Below, one piece after another: positions 33,501 through 43,491 of a DNA stretch of 64,000 nucleotides. Below the pieces are notes generated by a model. It made no database searches. It was not told the DNA's origin and saw only the letters and a list, made by a program, of their open reading frames with translations. This stretch comes from Capronia americana (lineage: Eukaryota; Ascomycota; Eurotiomycetes; Chaetothyriales; Herpotrichiellaceae): NCBI GenBank assembly GCA_016110215.1, contig JADWQD010000009.1:1118093-1182092 (forward strand), written 5' to 3'. How positions within the stretch are numbered: the stretch's first letter is position 1; each line of letters begins with the position of its first letter. Both the position numbers and the translations under genes were made by a program.

Positions 33501-34555
33501 TTGGTGCCGCCCCACAAAAAGGCATTCTTGTCCAAGCCTTCGGGCTCAATGGTTGCGTCTCCCGGGCGGAGCAAGACGGATTCTTTCAAGAGCGGGGTGC
33601 TCTCTCCGGAAAGCATGGCTTCGTTGACAATGGCAGTCCCTTCAATCAGGAGCATGTCGCACGCAACGCCGGAGTCCTCTTGTGTTCTTCCGACCGACAC
33701 CAGGTCGCCCGGTAACAGCTTATCGCTCTTGATCTCGACCCACTTGAGGGCACGATAGACCCAAATGTCGTATGGCTTGATGCTCATACCCCGGAATTCG
33801 TTTAGAGTGCGCTGCCTCTGCCACACGACGGTGCTCTCAAAGGCCACAAGCATGAAAAGTGTGAACAGGGAATAGTACCAATAGTCGTCAAGCAACCACA
33901 AGCCAACACAGAAAACCTGGAAGATGAAGAAAGGCGCAACGGCGTGTTCCTTCCACAGCTCAACGAATGTAGGCACAGGGATATCGAAGGTATTGTCGCC
34001 ATAATGCTTTTGGACCTGTTCAATCTCGGTTTCGGAGGTGAGGCCTTTGGACAACTGGAACTCGCGTAGTAAAGGTTTCGGCTCGTTATCCAGAAGATAT
34101 TTCAACGGTGCAAATGCACCTCTCTCGGGCGAATAGACGAAGCGCCTCTTCTGGAACAGGAATGAAGTCCTTCCGTCCCGCTCTCTTTCCAACTTGCAGA
34201 TGCCCGATGCGCCCGAGTTGGCCACGGGAACGACCTTGATAAGCTGAGCTTCGTCGACTTTCGTCGCCTTGGTAGTGGTAAACGTGGTTCTCATGTGAAC
34301 ACTCCATCTCGTCGAAAGCCAGGTCAGGGACTGGAGCGTGACGATGGTTACAACGTAGACGAATGTCCATTCCTGGCCGTCAATATAATCGTCATAGAGG
34401 TCTTCATTGAGGTAGAAGGCGAAGAAGACAGGCCACAGGATGGTGAAGGGCCACACGTAGGCCTTGAGGAAGACGGGTAAGGGGTTGTGGAGGGTGGCCG
34501 ACTCAATCTGGTCATTGTCTACCAGTTTGGATCTGCGATGCATCAGAAACGGCAT
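30575..34555 (-). CDS. SPF1: P5A-type ATPase Spf1 (ER transmembrane-helix dislocase)
   Basis: Intronless, 1,326 residues, the expected size. P5A ATPases in the ER membrane extract mistargeted tail-anchored or mis-inserted helices and keep ER homeostasis. N-terminal membrane helices (LKAYVWPFTILWPVFFAFYL and following) precede the actuator domain. The P5A signature PPELPMELSLAVNTS is present, then the phosphorylation loop FDKTGTLTGEDL. The nucleotide-binding domain follows, with ITGDNPLTAVHVA and the hinge CGDGTNDVGALKQAHIG. A soluble Pro/Gln-rich loop (about 950-1,040) interrupts before the last helices, and the tail is highly charged (RDDRRKKELAEKAEQERIAE). A Met four residues later is an equally possible start. 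It is divergent from the glutaminyl-tRNA synthetase gene. Confidence 0.96.
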   Translation of the reverse strand: MPFLMHRRSKLVDNDQIESATLHNPLPVFLKAYVWPFTILWPVFFAFYLNEDLYDDYIDGQEWTFVYVVTIVTLQSLTWLSTRWSVHMRTTFTTTKATKVDEAQLIKVVPVANSGASGICKLERERDGRTSFLFQKRRFVYSPERGAFAPLKYLLDNEPKPLLREFQLSKGLTSETEIEQVQKHYGDNTFDIPVPTFVELWKEHAVAPFFIFQVFCVGLWLLDDYWYYSLFTLFMLVAFESTVVWQRQRTLNEFRGMSIKPYDIWVYRALKWVEIKSDKLLPGDLVSVGRTQEDSGVACDMLLIEGTAIVNEAMLSGESTPLLKESVLLRPGDATIEPEGLDKNAFLWGGTKVLQITHPAASDDAPDTVPQVQSGVPTPPDKGAMAVVLKTGFETSQGSLVRTMIYSTERVSANNTEALIFILFLLIFAIAASWYVWQEGVRNNRKRSKLLLDCILIVTSVVPPELPMELSLAVNTSLAALSKFAIFCTEPFRIPFAGRVDVACFDKTGTLTGEDLVVDGIAGLGLGKKGAATEKDGAQSTVTKVPDCGVHTTLVLATAHALVKLEEGDIVGDPMEKATLNALNWTLGHNDTLTSNPPPKSKKAKPTSTAGASHIVQIKRRFQFSSALKRMSSVATVLMTDPNTGRRAKGTFVGVKGAPETIQKMLVATPPKYEETFKYFTRNGARVLALGYKYLSAEAEIGQKRINDLKREEVECDLQFAGFLVLQTPLKEDAIRAIQMLNESSHRVVMITGDNPLTAVHVAKQVEIVDRDCLILDAPEHDDSGTKLVWRSVDEKTIIPVDPKADLDPEILATKDLCVTGYALAKFTGEKALPSLLRHTWVYARVSPKQKEEILIGLKDQGYTTLMCGDGTNDVGALKQAHIGVALLNGSQEALNKIGEHYRTNKMKEIYEKQVQLMARFNQPAPPVPPGIAHLYPPGPSNPHHEKAVKAIAERKGINLENGDVGSGAIETITSPGAQAIQQSTANLTPQQRRQQEVQQKAASWADKFTSGMMETELDDGEPPTIKLGDASVAAPFTSKLANVVAIPNIIRQGRCTLVATIQMYKILALNCLISAYSLSVIYLAGIKFGDGQVTISGMLMSVCFLSISRAKPVEALSRERPQPNILNMYILGSVLGQFAIHCATLIYLSRVVYSIVPPADEVDLEGEFEPSLLNSAVYLMQLIQQVSTFAINYQGRPFRESIRENRGMYWGLLACSFVAFAGSTEFLPELSERLRLVPFTFEFKWTLTALMVADFAGCWVVEQIFKNLFSDFRPKDIAIKRPDQVERDDRRKKELAEKAEQERIAEIERKRGVADSTAPGPKLKR

Positions 34556-34813
34556 GGATGGCCGAGCACGGTCGCAGTACTTACGATTTCGCTGCCATGG
34601 CGAGCGTCAATCAAGAGCTCGTCTATTGGAAAATTGGTTCTGGAGAGGAGATCTTCCCTCGTGGCGGCGGGCGAAGACCATGAACAGGGTGTCCTTCCAA
34701 AAAAGATGGCACCTTCGAGAAGGCGCAGGTATCGCATAATTCCAACCGCCGCCGGAGGAATCGTCGCCGCTTGAAAGTTTGCTGCCTGGCTTGGCATATT
34801 TGTCACAATCCCT

Positions 34814-34820
34814 TGACTCA
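34814..34820 (+). promoter_or_regulatory. TGACTCA (Gcn4/CPC1-type) site
   Basis: A perfect TGACTCA lies about 214 nt before the glutaminyl-tRNA synthetase start codon. This is the consensus of the bZIP factor of cross-pathway amino-acid control, which is known to activate aminoacyl-tRNA synthetase genes in fungi. Function here is inferred. Confidence 0.5.
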
Positions 34821-34846
34821 CTGACTTACGGCTGTCAATAACCATA

Positions 34847-34866
34847 GTCAGTCAATATTGACTGAC
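34847..34866. repeat. 20-bp perfect palindrome in the bidirectional promoter
   Basis: GTCAGTCAATATTGACTGAC equals its own reverse complement. It contains two inverted TGAC half-sites 27 nt downstream of the TGACTCA element. Confidence 0.8.
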
Positions 34867-35033
34867 CAGAACTTCACCACTGACCCCTTTTTTTACCGTT
34901 GTTTACTGAAGGGTTTTCAGGGACAATTTGCTATCAGAACCGTACTTTGAACTCCAAAGAAGGCCCCTCAATTTTCACATCCTCTTCTCACCCTCCGCTT
35001 CGGATAGATAACAGGCTTACGGGCTTCGCGAAG

Positions 35034-36962
35034 ATGGCTCAGCCTGCAGAGGCAAGCCTGGACCTACCGGAGCGTACGAAGGAGAATCTCGAGACCTCAA
35101 TAACAGTGGGTAAGGAGAAAAAGCCCAAGAAAGAAAAGGCCCCCAAACCGCCAAAGCAACCCAAGGAGCCAAAGCCGCCAGCCGCGAAACCTGCAAAACC
35201 GGCAAATGCAGCACCTTCAGCGCCAACTGACCCAGAAGCAATGTTCAAGGAAGGCTGGTTGGCAGCAGTGCGGAAAGAAAGACCAGCGGACGAACCAGTG
35301 GTGACGCGGTTCCCGCCCGAGCCCAACGGATATCTTCACATCGGCCACAGCAAAGCGATAGCCATAAACTTTGGGTTTGCCAAATTCTACGGTGGCAAGT
35401 GCAACCTCCGCTACGACGATACGAATCCAGAGGCTGAGGAAGAGGTCTACTTCATTGCCATCGAAGATATCGTGCGATGGCTTGGCTTTGATCCCGCCCT
35501 GATCACTTACTCCAGCGACTTCTTCGACAGGCTGTACGAGCTGGCGGAGAAGCTAATCACCCTAGACGGTGCCTACGTGTGTCATTGCACAGACGAGGAG
35601 CTCAAGGACCAGCGCGGAGGTACGGATCTGAAGAACAAACATGAGAGATACGCCTGCAAACACCGGGATCGACCAATCGAAGAGTCTCTGGCCGAGTTCA
35701 GAGCCATGAGAGATGGAAAGTACAAGCCCAAAGAGGCTTTTTTGCGGATGAAGCAGGATTTAACCGATGGCAATCCACAAATGTGGGATCTTGTGGCCTA
35801 CCGAGTCCTCGAAAAGCCCCATCACCGCACTGGTGACAAATGGAGAATCTATCCTACGTACGACTTCACTCACTGTTTGTGTGATAGCTTTGAAGGCATC
35901 ACCCACTCGCTATGCACGACCGAGTTCATATTATCGAGGGTGTCATACGAGTGGTTGAACAACAAAGTCGACGTCCCCCACAAACCCATGCAGAGAGAAT
36001 ATGGCCGGCTGAACGTCACCGGAACCGTACTCTCTAAGCGGAAGATCAAGAAACTGGTGGACGAGAAGATCGTCAACGGGTGGGACGACCCTAGACTATA
36101 CACGCTCGTGGCCCTCAGGAGAAGGGGTGTTCCACCTGGTGCCATCCTGTCATTCGTCAGCGAGCTCGGAGTCACGACAGCCACTATCAACATCCAGATT
36201 ACCCGATTCGAACAGTCAATCCGCAAGTACTTGGAAATGACCGTACCTCGTCTCATGCTTGTACTGGACCCTGTACCCGTCATCATTGACGATCTACCCG
36301 ACGATCACTATGAAGAGCTCGAAAACGCGTTCGGTCCTAAAGATGTTGACATGGGCACTCACAAGTTACCGTTCACGAAAAAGGTGTACATCGAGCGGGA
36401 TGATTTTCGAGAGGTGGATAGCAAGGACTTCTTCCGCATGGCACCAGGAAAACCTGTCGGCCTATTGAAGGTCCCTTACCCCGTCATCGCCACTAGCTTC
36501 GAGAAGGACGAGACCACCGGCCTGGTCACCAAGATACATGCCAAGTATGACAGGCCAGCAGAGGGAGAAAAGCCCAAGAAGCCAAAGGCCTACATCCACT
36601 GGGTCGCGGACGCACCCGAGCACGGATCGCCGATAAAGTGTGAAGTCCGCGTCTTCAACCCTCTTTTCAAGTCGGACAACCCAGACGCTGTCGAGCCAAG
36701 CTTCATGGCGGACATTCGAGAAGACAGTCTGAAAGTGTATCCCAATGCATTGGCTGAGGTTGGATTGAAGGAGGTTCGGGAGCGAGCGCCCTGGCCAGAG
36801 GAAGCAGGAGAGAAAAAGGAGAAGTGTGGACCCGAGTCAGTGAGGTTCCAGGCCATGAGAACTGGGTACTTCTGCCTTGACAAGGATACGGATGATGTAG
36901 CGGGGAAGATTGTGTTGAACCGGATTGTTAGTCTGAAAGAGGATGCTGGAAAGAGTGCTTGA
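35034..36962 (+). CDS. GLN4: Glutaminyl-tRNA synthetase, cytosolic
   Basis: 642 residues from the Met at 35034 (MAQPAEASLDLPERTK). The frame is open upstream to 34899, but those 45 codons look like untranslated sequence. It is a class I synthetase charging tRNA-Gln. The HIGH motif appears as PPEPNGYLHIGHSKA, the eukaryotic GlnRS/GluRS form, and the KMSKS-type loop is VLSKRKI. GlnRS-type features include LRYDDTNPEAEEEVYF and the anticodon-binding beta-barrels (KVYIERDDFRE, AYIHWVADAPEHGSPI). Residues 1-85 form a Lys/Pro/Ala-rich linker instead of the roughly 190-residue helical domain at the start of the yeast enzyme, so the protein is shorter than Gln4. Intronless. A Gcn4-type site lies upstream. 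Confidence 0.95.
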   Translation: MAQPAEASLDLPERTKENLETSITVGKEKKPKKEKAPKPPKQPKEPKPPAAKPAKPANAAPSAPTDPEAMFKEGWLAAVRKERPADEPVVTRFPPEPNGYLHIGHSKAIAINFGFAKFYGGKCNLRYDDTNPEAEEEVYFIAIEDIVRWLGFDPALITYSSDFFDRLYELAEKLITLDGAYVCHCTDEELKDQRGGTDLKNKHERYACKHRDRPIEESLAEFRAMRDGKYKPKEAFLRMKQDLTDGNPQMWDLVAYRVLEKPHHRTGDKWRIYPTYDFTHCLCDSFEGITHSLCTTEFILSRVSYEWLNNKVDVPHKPMQREYGRLNVTGTVLSKRKIKKLVDEKIVNGWDDPRLYTLVALRRRGVPPGAILSFVSELGVTTATINIQITRFEQSIRKYLEMTVPRLMLVLDPVPVIIDDLPDDHYEELENAFGPKDVDMGTHKLPFTKKVYIERDDFREVDSKDFFRMAPGKPVGLLKVPYPVIATSFEKDETTGLVTKIHAKYDRPAEGEKPKKPKAYIHWVADAPEHGSPIKCEVRVFNPLFKSDNPDAVEPSFMADIREDSLKVYPNALAEVGLKEVRERAPWPEEAGEKKEKCGPESVRFQAMRTGYFCLDKDTDDVAGKIVLNRIVSLKEDAGKSA

Positions 36963-37275
36963 TGAGAAGAGGGATAAGAGATTCCGGAGAATTGTGCCGT
37001 CACTGCAATTGTGGCCTGTGAATTTTTCCACTGTGTTACCAGCAGATTATGATAGATGAGCAGAATGTGGATGAAAGTGATGTACGGGTGATGCTGTTCA
37101 GTTGGTGTTGTATCCCGTACTTCTGGCGGTGACTAAGCAGCGCTGTCGTGTTCCGAGTGCCACTGACGCTCCGCCTTCCTCCGCCGAGTCGTTTCATTTC
37201 CACCCCTCTATTGCGGCGCCTTGCCAACATCCTCCCCTGCGTCAGTAGGCTTCATGGAAGCCTCATCTCGGCGCA
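36963..37275. other. Short intergenic, tandem genes
   Basis: This 313-nt stretch holds the 3' end of the synthetase gene and the promoter of the FYVE gene. Nothing else is seen. Confidence 0.5.
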
Positions 37276-39460
37276 ATGTCCCGGCGCACAATCGGCGGCG
37301 GAAGAGTATTGGGAAGCGGTAGAACTCTCGGGCCACCCCGACTGCCCCCGAAGCCGACCTCACCCTCACCTCTCCCAACTCATGTCCTCAGCCCTGCAGC
37401 GTCGACTCTCTCCCTGAATACCTCCGAGAGCGGGACGTCGACGCCGCCATCCTCAGACCCTCAGGACATTGCATCTCGAGTTTCCCTTGATCATGGAGCA
37501 CCAGATCTGTCATTGGCTGCCGCCGCAACAGACCGCCTGGTCTGCCCGATCTGCAACGAGGAGATGGTCACTCTGCTGCAGTTGAACAGACATCTTGACG
37601 ACGCACACAAAGAGATAGAAGAGGAACAGCAGGATGAAGTCAAGGACTGGTTCAAGCAACAGATGGTCAAGGCCAAGAAGTTCCAACCTCTGGCCGTCCT
37701 GAATCAGAAACTCAAAGGATTAGATGTCTTCGAGTCCAACAATGACATTTCTAGAACCACTACTCCTATTCCAAGGCACGACTCTGCTCCAAGAGATCAT
37801 GCTGCTCCGCTACCGCCGCCGCCGCCGCCCCCGAAACCGGCTCCGACAGTTATCGACCCTGACGACATCATCACGAGGGATCATTGGCAGAGAAGGACTG
37901 GTTATGACGGATGCTCCGACCCGACGTGTGGGAAACGGCTGGGTGCCGCGACAGGCGTGGTGAACTGCCGGCATTGCGGGAAGCTCTTCTGCGACGAACA
38001 TACCATGTACCAGATGAAGCTGTCAAGGTCAGCTCAGCATGAGCCCGTCCGAGGTCTATGGTATCGAGTTTGCGAGACATGCTACAAAAGCCGCGAGGGC
38101 TACACAGACAGACATGGCCTCGAGAGAGACCGAACGAGCGATTTTGAGTCTGTAAGGCGGAGCAAGCTGAGCCAGAGGGAAATGGAAGTGTCGAGGCTGG
38201 AGAAGAGGTTGTCGAGATTGACGCATCTTCTGGCAAGCCCCCCAGACGAGATTCCTCAGCCGACTCACAACAAGAGGTGGTCCCTCAACTGGGTCCAAAA
38301 TGATCCTCGAAAGTCACTCGAGCAGAGCATAGTCTCGTGGCAGAACGACGCCGAAGTCCCCCGATGTCCTTACTGCCAACAAGATTTCACGCAATACACA
38401 TTCCGCAGGCACCATTGCAGGACATGTGGAAAAGTTGTATGCGGCGATCCCGCGACTGGTTGCTCAACTCTCGTCGGCCTCAACGTGGCTACTAGTATGT
38501 ACCCGTTCGACCTCACTTTGTTCCTGTACTGATAATGTCGTGACAGCTAACACTCACCTCTCCATCACAGAAAAGCCCCCCCCTAACGACACCATCGCTC
38601 TCGACATCCGCCTCTGCAAAGAATGCAACCACACGATCTTCTCCAGACGCGACTTCCAAACCTCACTGACCTCGCCCCAAATCGAAGCCTTCACCCGCTC
38701 CTACACCAATCTCCTCCAATTCGAACGCGGCATCCGCCTCCTGATGCCCAAGTTTCAAAAGCTTCTCCAGGCACTCCAAGACCCAGACCGCCCGCCCTCG
38801 TCGCAACAGATCACCGACGCAGGTCGCACTCGGAAGAGACTAATGGACTCCTTCACGCAGTACGACACGGCCGCGCGCCGGATACGAGACATGCCATCCC
38901 AATCACCCACACAGCTAAAACTCCAGAAAGCAATTTACCAGAACGCCACGCAATTCCTGCATCTACACATGCTCCCGCTCAAATCACTACCCAAGGTCCT
39001 CAAGCACGCCACACCCCACGGCTCCTCACAAAAGCCAGACATACATAGCAATCCCAACCCGCGATCGTCACTCGCCATTCTGAACGGCCCTAATTCCGGC
39101 CACGTGCGACAGAACTCCTCGTCGGCCCTCAGCGTCGCTAGCTTCACATCGCAGAACTCACAACGGATATCCGAGCTCGAGGTGGAGGAGAAGTCGTTAC
39201 GGGAACGGCTGATCGTGCTGGAGGAGCAAAAGTTCTTGGTCCAAGAGATGATTGCGGACGCCAATCGACGACGCAAGTTTGACGAAGTCGCGGCGCTGGC
39301 GGGAAATGTCGAAGATCTCACCGCGGAGATTGATGGCGTTACCAAACTCGTAGAGGGCGTGCGCGGGGAATTCGAAGGCCTGTATAGCGGATCGGGCATG
39401 AACACCCCGCAGCGGAGAGACTCGGATCTAGGAAAGGGCAAGAGTACAGAGAACGGGTAG
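37276..39460 (+). CDS. VAC1: Double-FYVE endosomal tether, Vac1/Pep7-like
   Basis: Exons 37276-38494 and 38571-39460 join in phase (donor GTATGT, acceptor CACAG) to give 702 residues. Vac1 (rabenosyn-like) binds PI3P and Rab5-type GTPases to tether vesicles at endosomes on the vacuolar sorting route. Features: a C2H2 finger (CPICNEEMVTLLQLNRHLDDAH); a poly-Pro stretch; FYVE-like finger 1 (CGKRLG...NCRHCGKLFCDEH); and FYVE finger 2 (CPYCQQDF, then FRRHHCRTCGKVVC, closing with LCKECNHTIF across the intron). C-terminal coiled coils follow (ELEVEEKSLRERLIVLEEQK; VAALAGNVEDLTAEIDGVTK), the usual Rab-binding part. Finger 2 has the RRHHCR core of PI3P binders, while finger 1 lacks it (NCRHCG). Confidence 0.92.
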
Positions 39461-40141
39461 ACAGAAGCCCGTACAAGAGCCTTGAGAGTTGAAGAGACTC
39501 GGCGTCGGCCTCTCCCAGTGTTGAGACCGGTATCCCAACGAAGAGGGTAGAGCGAGTCGAGTCAGTCACTGGCTTAAAGTCTTTGTCCCATTCAGCGTCC
39601 TATACGGTGTATTTCATCGATCTTATATAGCGAGCAAGAGAGCGACCGGAGCGAGCATTGATATATTCACGAGCCAGTGAATCCAAGCGTACCTACGGTA
39701 TAGATCTGGAAAGCTTGTCCCAGGATCTGAATCTGAATCTGGATCAGAACCAGAATCCGTGTCTCTTTGGGATACGGAGACCTCGCGCAGGAAACTTAGC
39801 ATTAGTACTGCGATATGCATAGCCTTGAATGCGGCATATTTAGACCGAGTATTAGAATGGAGTATCGAAGATGCAATATTGTATATTCGAAATCGGGTAT
39901 CGGGTATCGTCTCACAAGTATCACAAGATTCTCTCTGACCCTTCCCTTCGGACTCCGCTGTACTGCCAATCCAGGCACTCCAGTCAGTCCATTGGGGAAT
40001 AAGTATTCGTATCATGTACTCCGTATCACGTCTCATATCTTTCGTCATCGCCGGACAGAGTACAGTCCATTAGGCTCCCGCTCACGGGCCCGATTTGGCT
40101 CCCATGCCAGGAAAGGTCAAAGTTTACAGCCTTCTGTAGCC
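39461..40141. other. Convergent 3' interval
   Basis: Between the FYVE gene and the CENP-L gene. It has a short CTGAATCTGAATCTGGATC-like repeat near 39726-39745 and no gene. Confidence 0.45.
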
Positions 40142-41335
40142 TTAGCCACCACTGTCGGAAGAGGCGCTTTCATCCCTCGCTTGCCGTCGCGCTTCGTCCA
40201 CCATCGCGGAGAGTAAATCCCGGTTCGCGCTCGCTACGCAGTTCTCTGCGCCTTCTCCTTCGTCCTCGCTCTCGCTCTCGGCTCGCACGCCCTCCACACC
40301 CACTGCGGCCTCGACGGCTTTGCTGTCAAACTTGACGCGACACTCGGCCGAAAGGGCGAAACAGGCGGTCGAGATCTTTGACACTCTCGCTAGATTAGCG
40401 CCCTGCTGCGAGTCTTCTTCACCTTCCCCTTCCGTCACACCGGGCACGTGGCGGATCACAGGGATGGAAAGCCCTGTCTTGTCGAGGATAAAGTCGGCGA
40501 GATGGTGCATATAGAGTTTCTCACCGGGGATCTGTCGAGGGCCAGACGGCGCTCGCTGGGAGGCAATGGCCCTGGCGAACACGGCGGTCGTCTCTCTTGG
40601 GACCGCGATTTCGAGGCTCTTGAGATCAGGAGCGATGGGCCTGGCGAACGGGAGGGTGAGTCTGATTTGACCGAGAAGAGCCGACGGGACGGCGGAAACG
40701 TAGCGCTCCAAGCTGGATTGCAGAAACAGGGACGAAAGGGCGAGGGGACGGATTGCGTCGACGGAGAATCTGTCCGACAGGTAGGTGATGAATCGTTTCA
40801 AAGTGGCGGGCGAAGACTTCGAGAGCAGAATTGCCGTGTCTTCTGTGGAGGGTGTCGAGGTATTTTGGGAGGTTGGAGAAGCCGTACGTCGGCGTTTTGA
40901 CGACCTGGCAGTCAAGGCAGCAGAGGTGGTGTAGATGATGAACTTGAAGGTTTCCTTCTCGTAAGCAAGAGACGCGACTAGAGCGGTGCTGTAGACTTGG
41001 TCGTCCTCATGTTCCAGTTCCCGTCTCGGTCGCTTCTTCCCGACTTGCGGCCGGTGGGAATGGGGATGTTCATCTTGATCGAGAATGTGGTCGAGTCGGG
41101 TCCAAGTGGAGTGCTTCAGTCCACCCAGGGACACCTTCTCATCGTCGCGCTCGTATCGCGATCGGCTTCCGTCAAGGTATTCTCGAAAAGACTCGGCGTG
41201 CGAGGCAAGCTGTTCCTGGCGCTTATCGCGTGCTTGCGGGGTTGTGGCAGGCGCTGAGAGGAGGTTCGAGAGCGAAGGCGTGACTTTTGGTATGCTGTAC
41301 ACGGTCCACGACGTGTCGTAGAGTGAGATTTTCAT
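40142..41335 (-). CDS. fta1: Kinetochore CENP-L / Fta1 homologue
   Basis: 397 residues from the Met in MKISLYDTSWTVYSIPKV; an in-frame ATG 30 codons earlier (41425) adds a Cys-rich stretch that looks untranslated. Fta1 (CENP-L) belongs to the constitutive centromere-associated network (Sim4/Ctf19 complex), which recognises CENP-A chromatin. The family opens with a short beta-strand motif of the type YxTSWTxY followed by a Pro-rich linker, as here. A serine-rich basic insertion (near 165-190) precedes the conserved C-terminal domain (ATLKRFITYLSDRFSVDAIRP, then LGQIRLTLPFA, LYMHHLADFILDKTGLSIPV). The tail is acidic. Sequence similarity in this family is low, so the assignment is less secure than for neighbouring genes. 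Confidence 0.68.
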   Translation of the reverse strand: MKISLYDTSWTVYSIPKVTPSLSNLLSAPATTPQARDKRQEQLASHAESFREYLDGSRSRYERDDEKVSLGGLKHSTWTRLDHILDQDEHPHSHRPQVGKKRPRRELEHEDDQVYSTALVASLAYEKETFKFIIYTTSAALTARSSKRRRTASPTSQNTSTPSTEDTAILLSKSSPATLKRFITYLSDRFSVDAIRPLALSSLFLQSSLERYVSAVPSALLGQIRLTLPFARPIAPDLKSLEIAVPRETTAVFARAIASQRAPSGPRQIPGEKLYMHHLADFILDKTGLSIPVIRHVPGVTEGEGEEDSQQGANLARVSKISTACFALSAECRVKFDSKAVEAAVGVEGVRAESESEDEGEGAENCVASANRDLLSAMVDEARRQARDESASSDSGG

Positions 41336-42322
41336 CGTGTGCGTCCTCTCCGCGCAAGAGCAACTCGAGGGTTTGGTGAACTTGTCGCTGTTGCAGGTGG
41401 GATGCGGACAAGGAAACGCGCCCACGTTGGAGACAAACGCGACGTCACGTGGTCCTGTGATTGACTTATCGGGGTACTACGGAAAATCCAGGGAATGACA
41501 GCAGTCAACCTCGAAAATCTGACTAAATCTTGCCAAATTGGAGAGAATGACATGGAATGACGGTGACGTGGCGGCGTTGAAGCCGGAGCAACATTATGCC
41601 TCGAGTGTCTCTCTTCTCCGTTCAAGCTTCTACCACTTCAGCGACATTACCAGTGCATAAACATGCTTTGTCGAATCCTACACACACGCCACAGCAGCCA
41701 ACACGCCACAGCAGTGTAGAGCAGTGTCAACAATGTCCCAGACCAACTACGGCAGTGCTTACCTCTGGTCGGCGAGTTACTGAGCGGGAGCATCATTGTG
41801 TTAAATATCTAACCTCCGATGGTAACTCCGAATTCCGTCGCTCGGCATTGATTTCACACTCGTATGCCAGGGCATTCTATCAGTTGATTAGGCCACCGTC
41901 GAGATACCCTACACAGTCCAGATGGAGTCGGCACCATGCATCTTGCCGATTCGCCTGTATGTGGTAGCTGTTTGGTTGTCCGGCGTAGCCCTCGTATGAT
42001 CTTCCGAGGCGCTAGACTCATGCATGAGGAAAACGAAAGAGGAGGGAATTGGAAGTTGTCCCGGGTGAAAGTGGTGCGACCGAGTAAGTATCAACTCATT
42101 CTGTCAATTCTGGCAGACAATATGGGTAGGTCACCTTCACTGGTGGGAAGAAAGGCATATAAAACGATTCGATCGCCAAGTGTTGATCCTCGTCCATCAA
42201 TCTCTCAATTCCGACTCTCGTGACCAGTTGCCATTGCATTTGCACCCGTGTCCGACTGCTCAACCCGGTCCAGCATATTCTCTATCTAACACAACGACGG
42301 ATAGATTCTCAGCCTGCATACC
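41336..42322. other. Divergent promoter interval
   Basis: About 990 nt between the CENP-L gene (-) and the MDR oxidoreductase (+). I see short frames only. A pyrimidine- and A-rich stretch near 42250-42320 probably holds the transcription start of the oxidoreductase. Confidence 0.4.
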
Positions 42323-43491
42323 ATGTCTTCAACCCATCAAGCCGCAGTCCTCCCAGCAAAGGGCCAACGTCTGATCGTCCAGGATGTGGAAACCCCGAAA
42401 CCCGGGCCTCGCCAACTTCTCGTCTCGGTCAGCGCCATTGCCCTCAACCCTGTCGACCACTACATGAGAGACATAGGCTTCATGCTCACCACGTACCCCG
42501 CGATCCTTGGGTCCGACATCGCCGGCACAGTCGAAGCCCTCGGCAGCGACATTCCTGCCTCCTCACCGTTCAAGCCTGGCGTCCGCATCCTCGGCTTTGC
42601 CACAGCATTTGTCCACGGCGGCGAGCCTGTGAGTTGTTCCTTCCCTCCACTGGTGCACGCTCGAAACTTGGGCTAAATACACACACAACACTCGCGACAC
42701 TGACACTGACACTGCCTCAACGCTAGATCTACGGTGGATTCCAAAAGAAAGTCGTCCTCCCCATTGAATGCGCGTGCCCCATTCCGCCGACCCTCTCCTT
42801 CACCGACGCTGCAACCCTCCCCATGGGCGTCCTGACCGCCTGGACCGGCTTCACCTCGATCGGCTTCCCCACGACAACCACCCCACTGTACTCGACGCCA
42901 CGCGGGGAAGGCACAGATACTACTAGCCACGGCACCAAACCCGGCCTCCTAGTCTGGGGCGCCTCCTCCTCCGTGGGCATGTGCACCATCCAAGTCGCCA
43001 CCCACCTGGGCTTCCCGGCCATCTACACGACCTCCCGCCCTCGACACCACGCCCAGCTGCTCGCCCTCGGCGCGACCCGGGTGTTTGACTATACTTCCCC
43101 GGGTGTGGTCGAGGAGATCATCGCGGCCGCGAAATCCGACAACGTCGCCCTGACGACCGCGTACCGCGCCATCGGCGAGCTGCAGCCCGTGGTGGACGTG
43201 GTGGCCGCGTTTGGGGGCGGCAAAGTAGCCTCCGCGGTACCACTCGACGAGCACGCGCCCAAGCAGGAGACTGTGGAGATCAAGTTCGTCATGGGCCCGC
43301 AGGAGCCGGACGCGGTGGCTAGGCATCTCGAATTCGTGCTCCTCGAGTGGTTGGCCCCGAGATTGCAGGCCGGGAGCTTCGTGCCGGCGCCGAGGGCGCG
43401 GGTGGTGGACGGCGGATTGGGGGCTGTCGATGCGGCTTTGGATATCCTGAAAGGCGGTGTTAGTGGGGAGAAGTTGGTGGTGGAGGTATAG
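42323..43491 (+). CDS. MDR-family zinc-type alcohol dehydrogenase/enoyl reductase-like
   Basis: Exons 42323-42628 and 42727-43491 join in phase (GTGAGT donor, CTAG acceptor) to give 356 residues. GroES-like N-terminus: QLLVSVSAIALNPVDHYMRD, then the GSDIAGTVEALG signature. The Rossmann domain has LLVWGASSSVGMCTIQVATHLG and a TTSRPRHHAQLLALGATRVFDY stretch. Zinc-ligand cysteines of classical alcohol dehydrogenases are absent, which fits the quinone oxidoreductase or trans-enoyl reductase (ToxD-like) branch. The C-terminus closes with GGVSGEKLVVEV. NADPH-dependent reduction is likely, but the substrate cannot be told. No polyketide or peptide synthetase is nearby, so a secondary-metabolite role has no support from context. 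The intron contains a CACTGA repeat. Confidence 0.88.

Larger units (their letters stand above)
34556..35033. other. Bidirectional promoter SPF1 / glutaminyl-tRNA synthetase
   Basis: About 480 nt shared by two divergent genes. It holds a TGACTCA element and a 20-bp perfect palindrome (separate entries) and a pyrimidine-rich stretch near 34960-34995. Confidence 0.6.

Noticed and set aside
34899..35033. 45-codon in-frame extension of glutaminyl-tRNA synthetase
   Set aside because: Composition looks untranslated and does not resemble a mitochondrial presequence strongly enough to call a second isoform.
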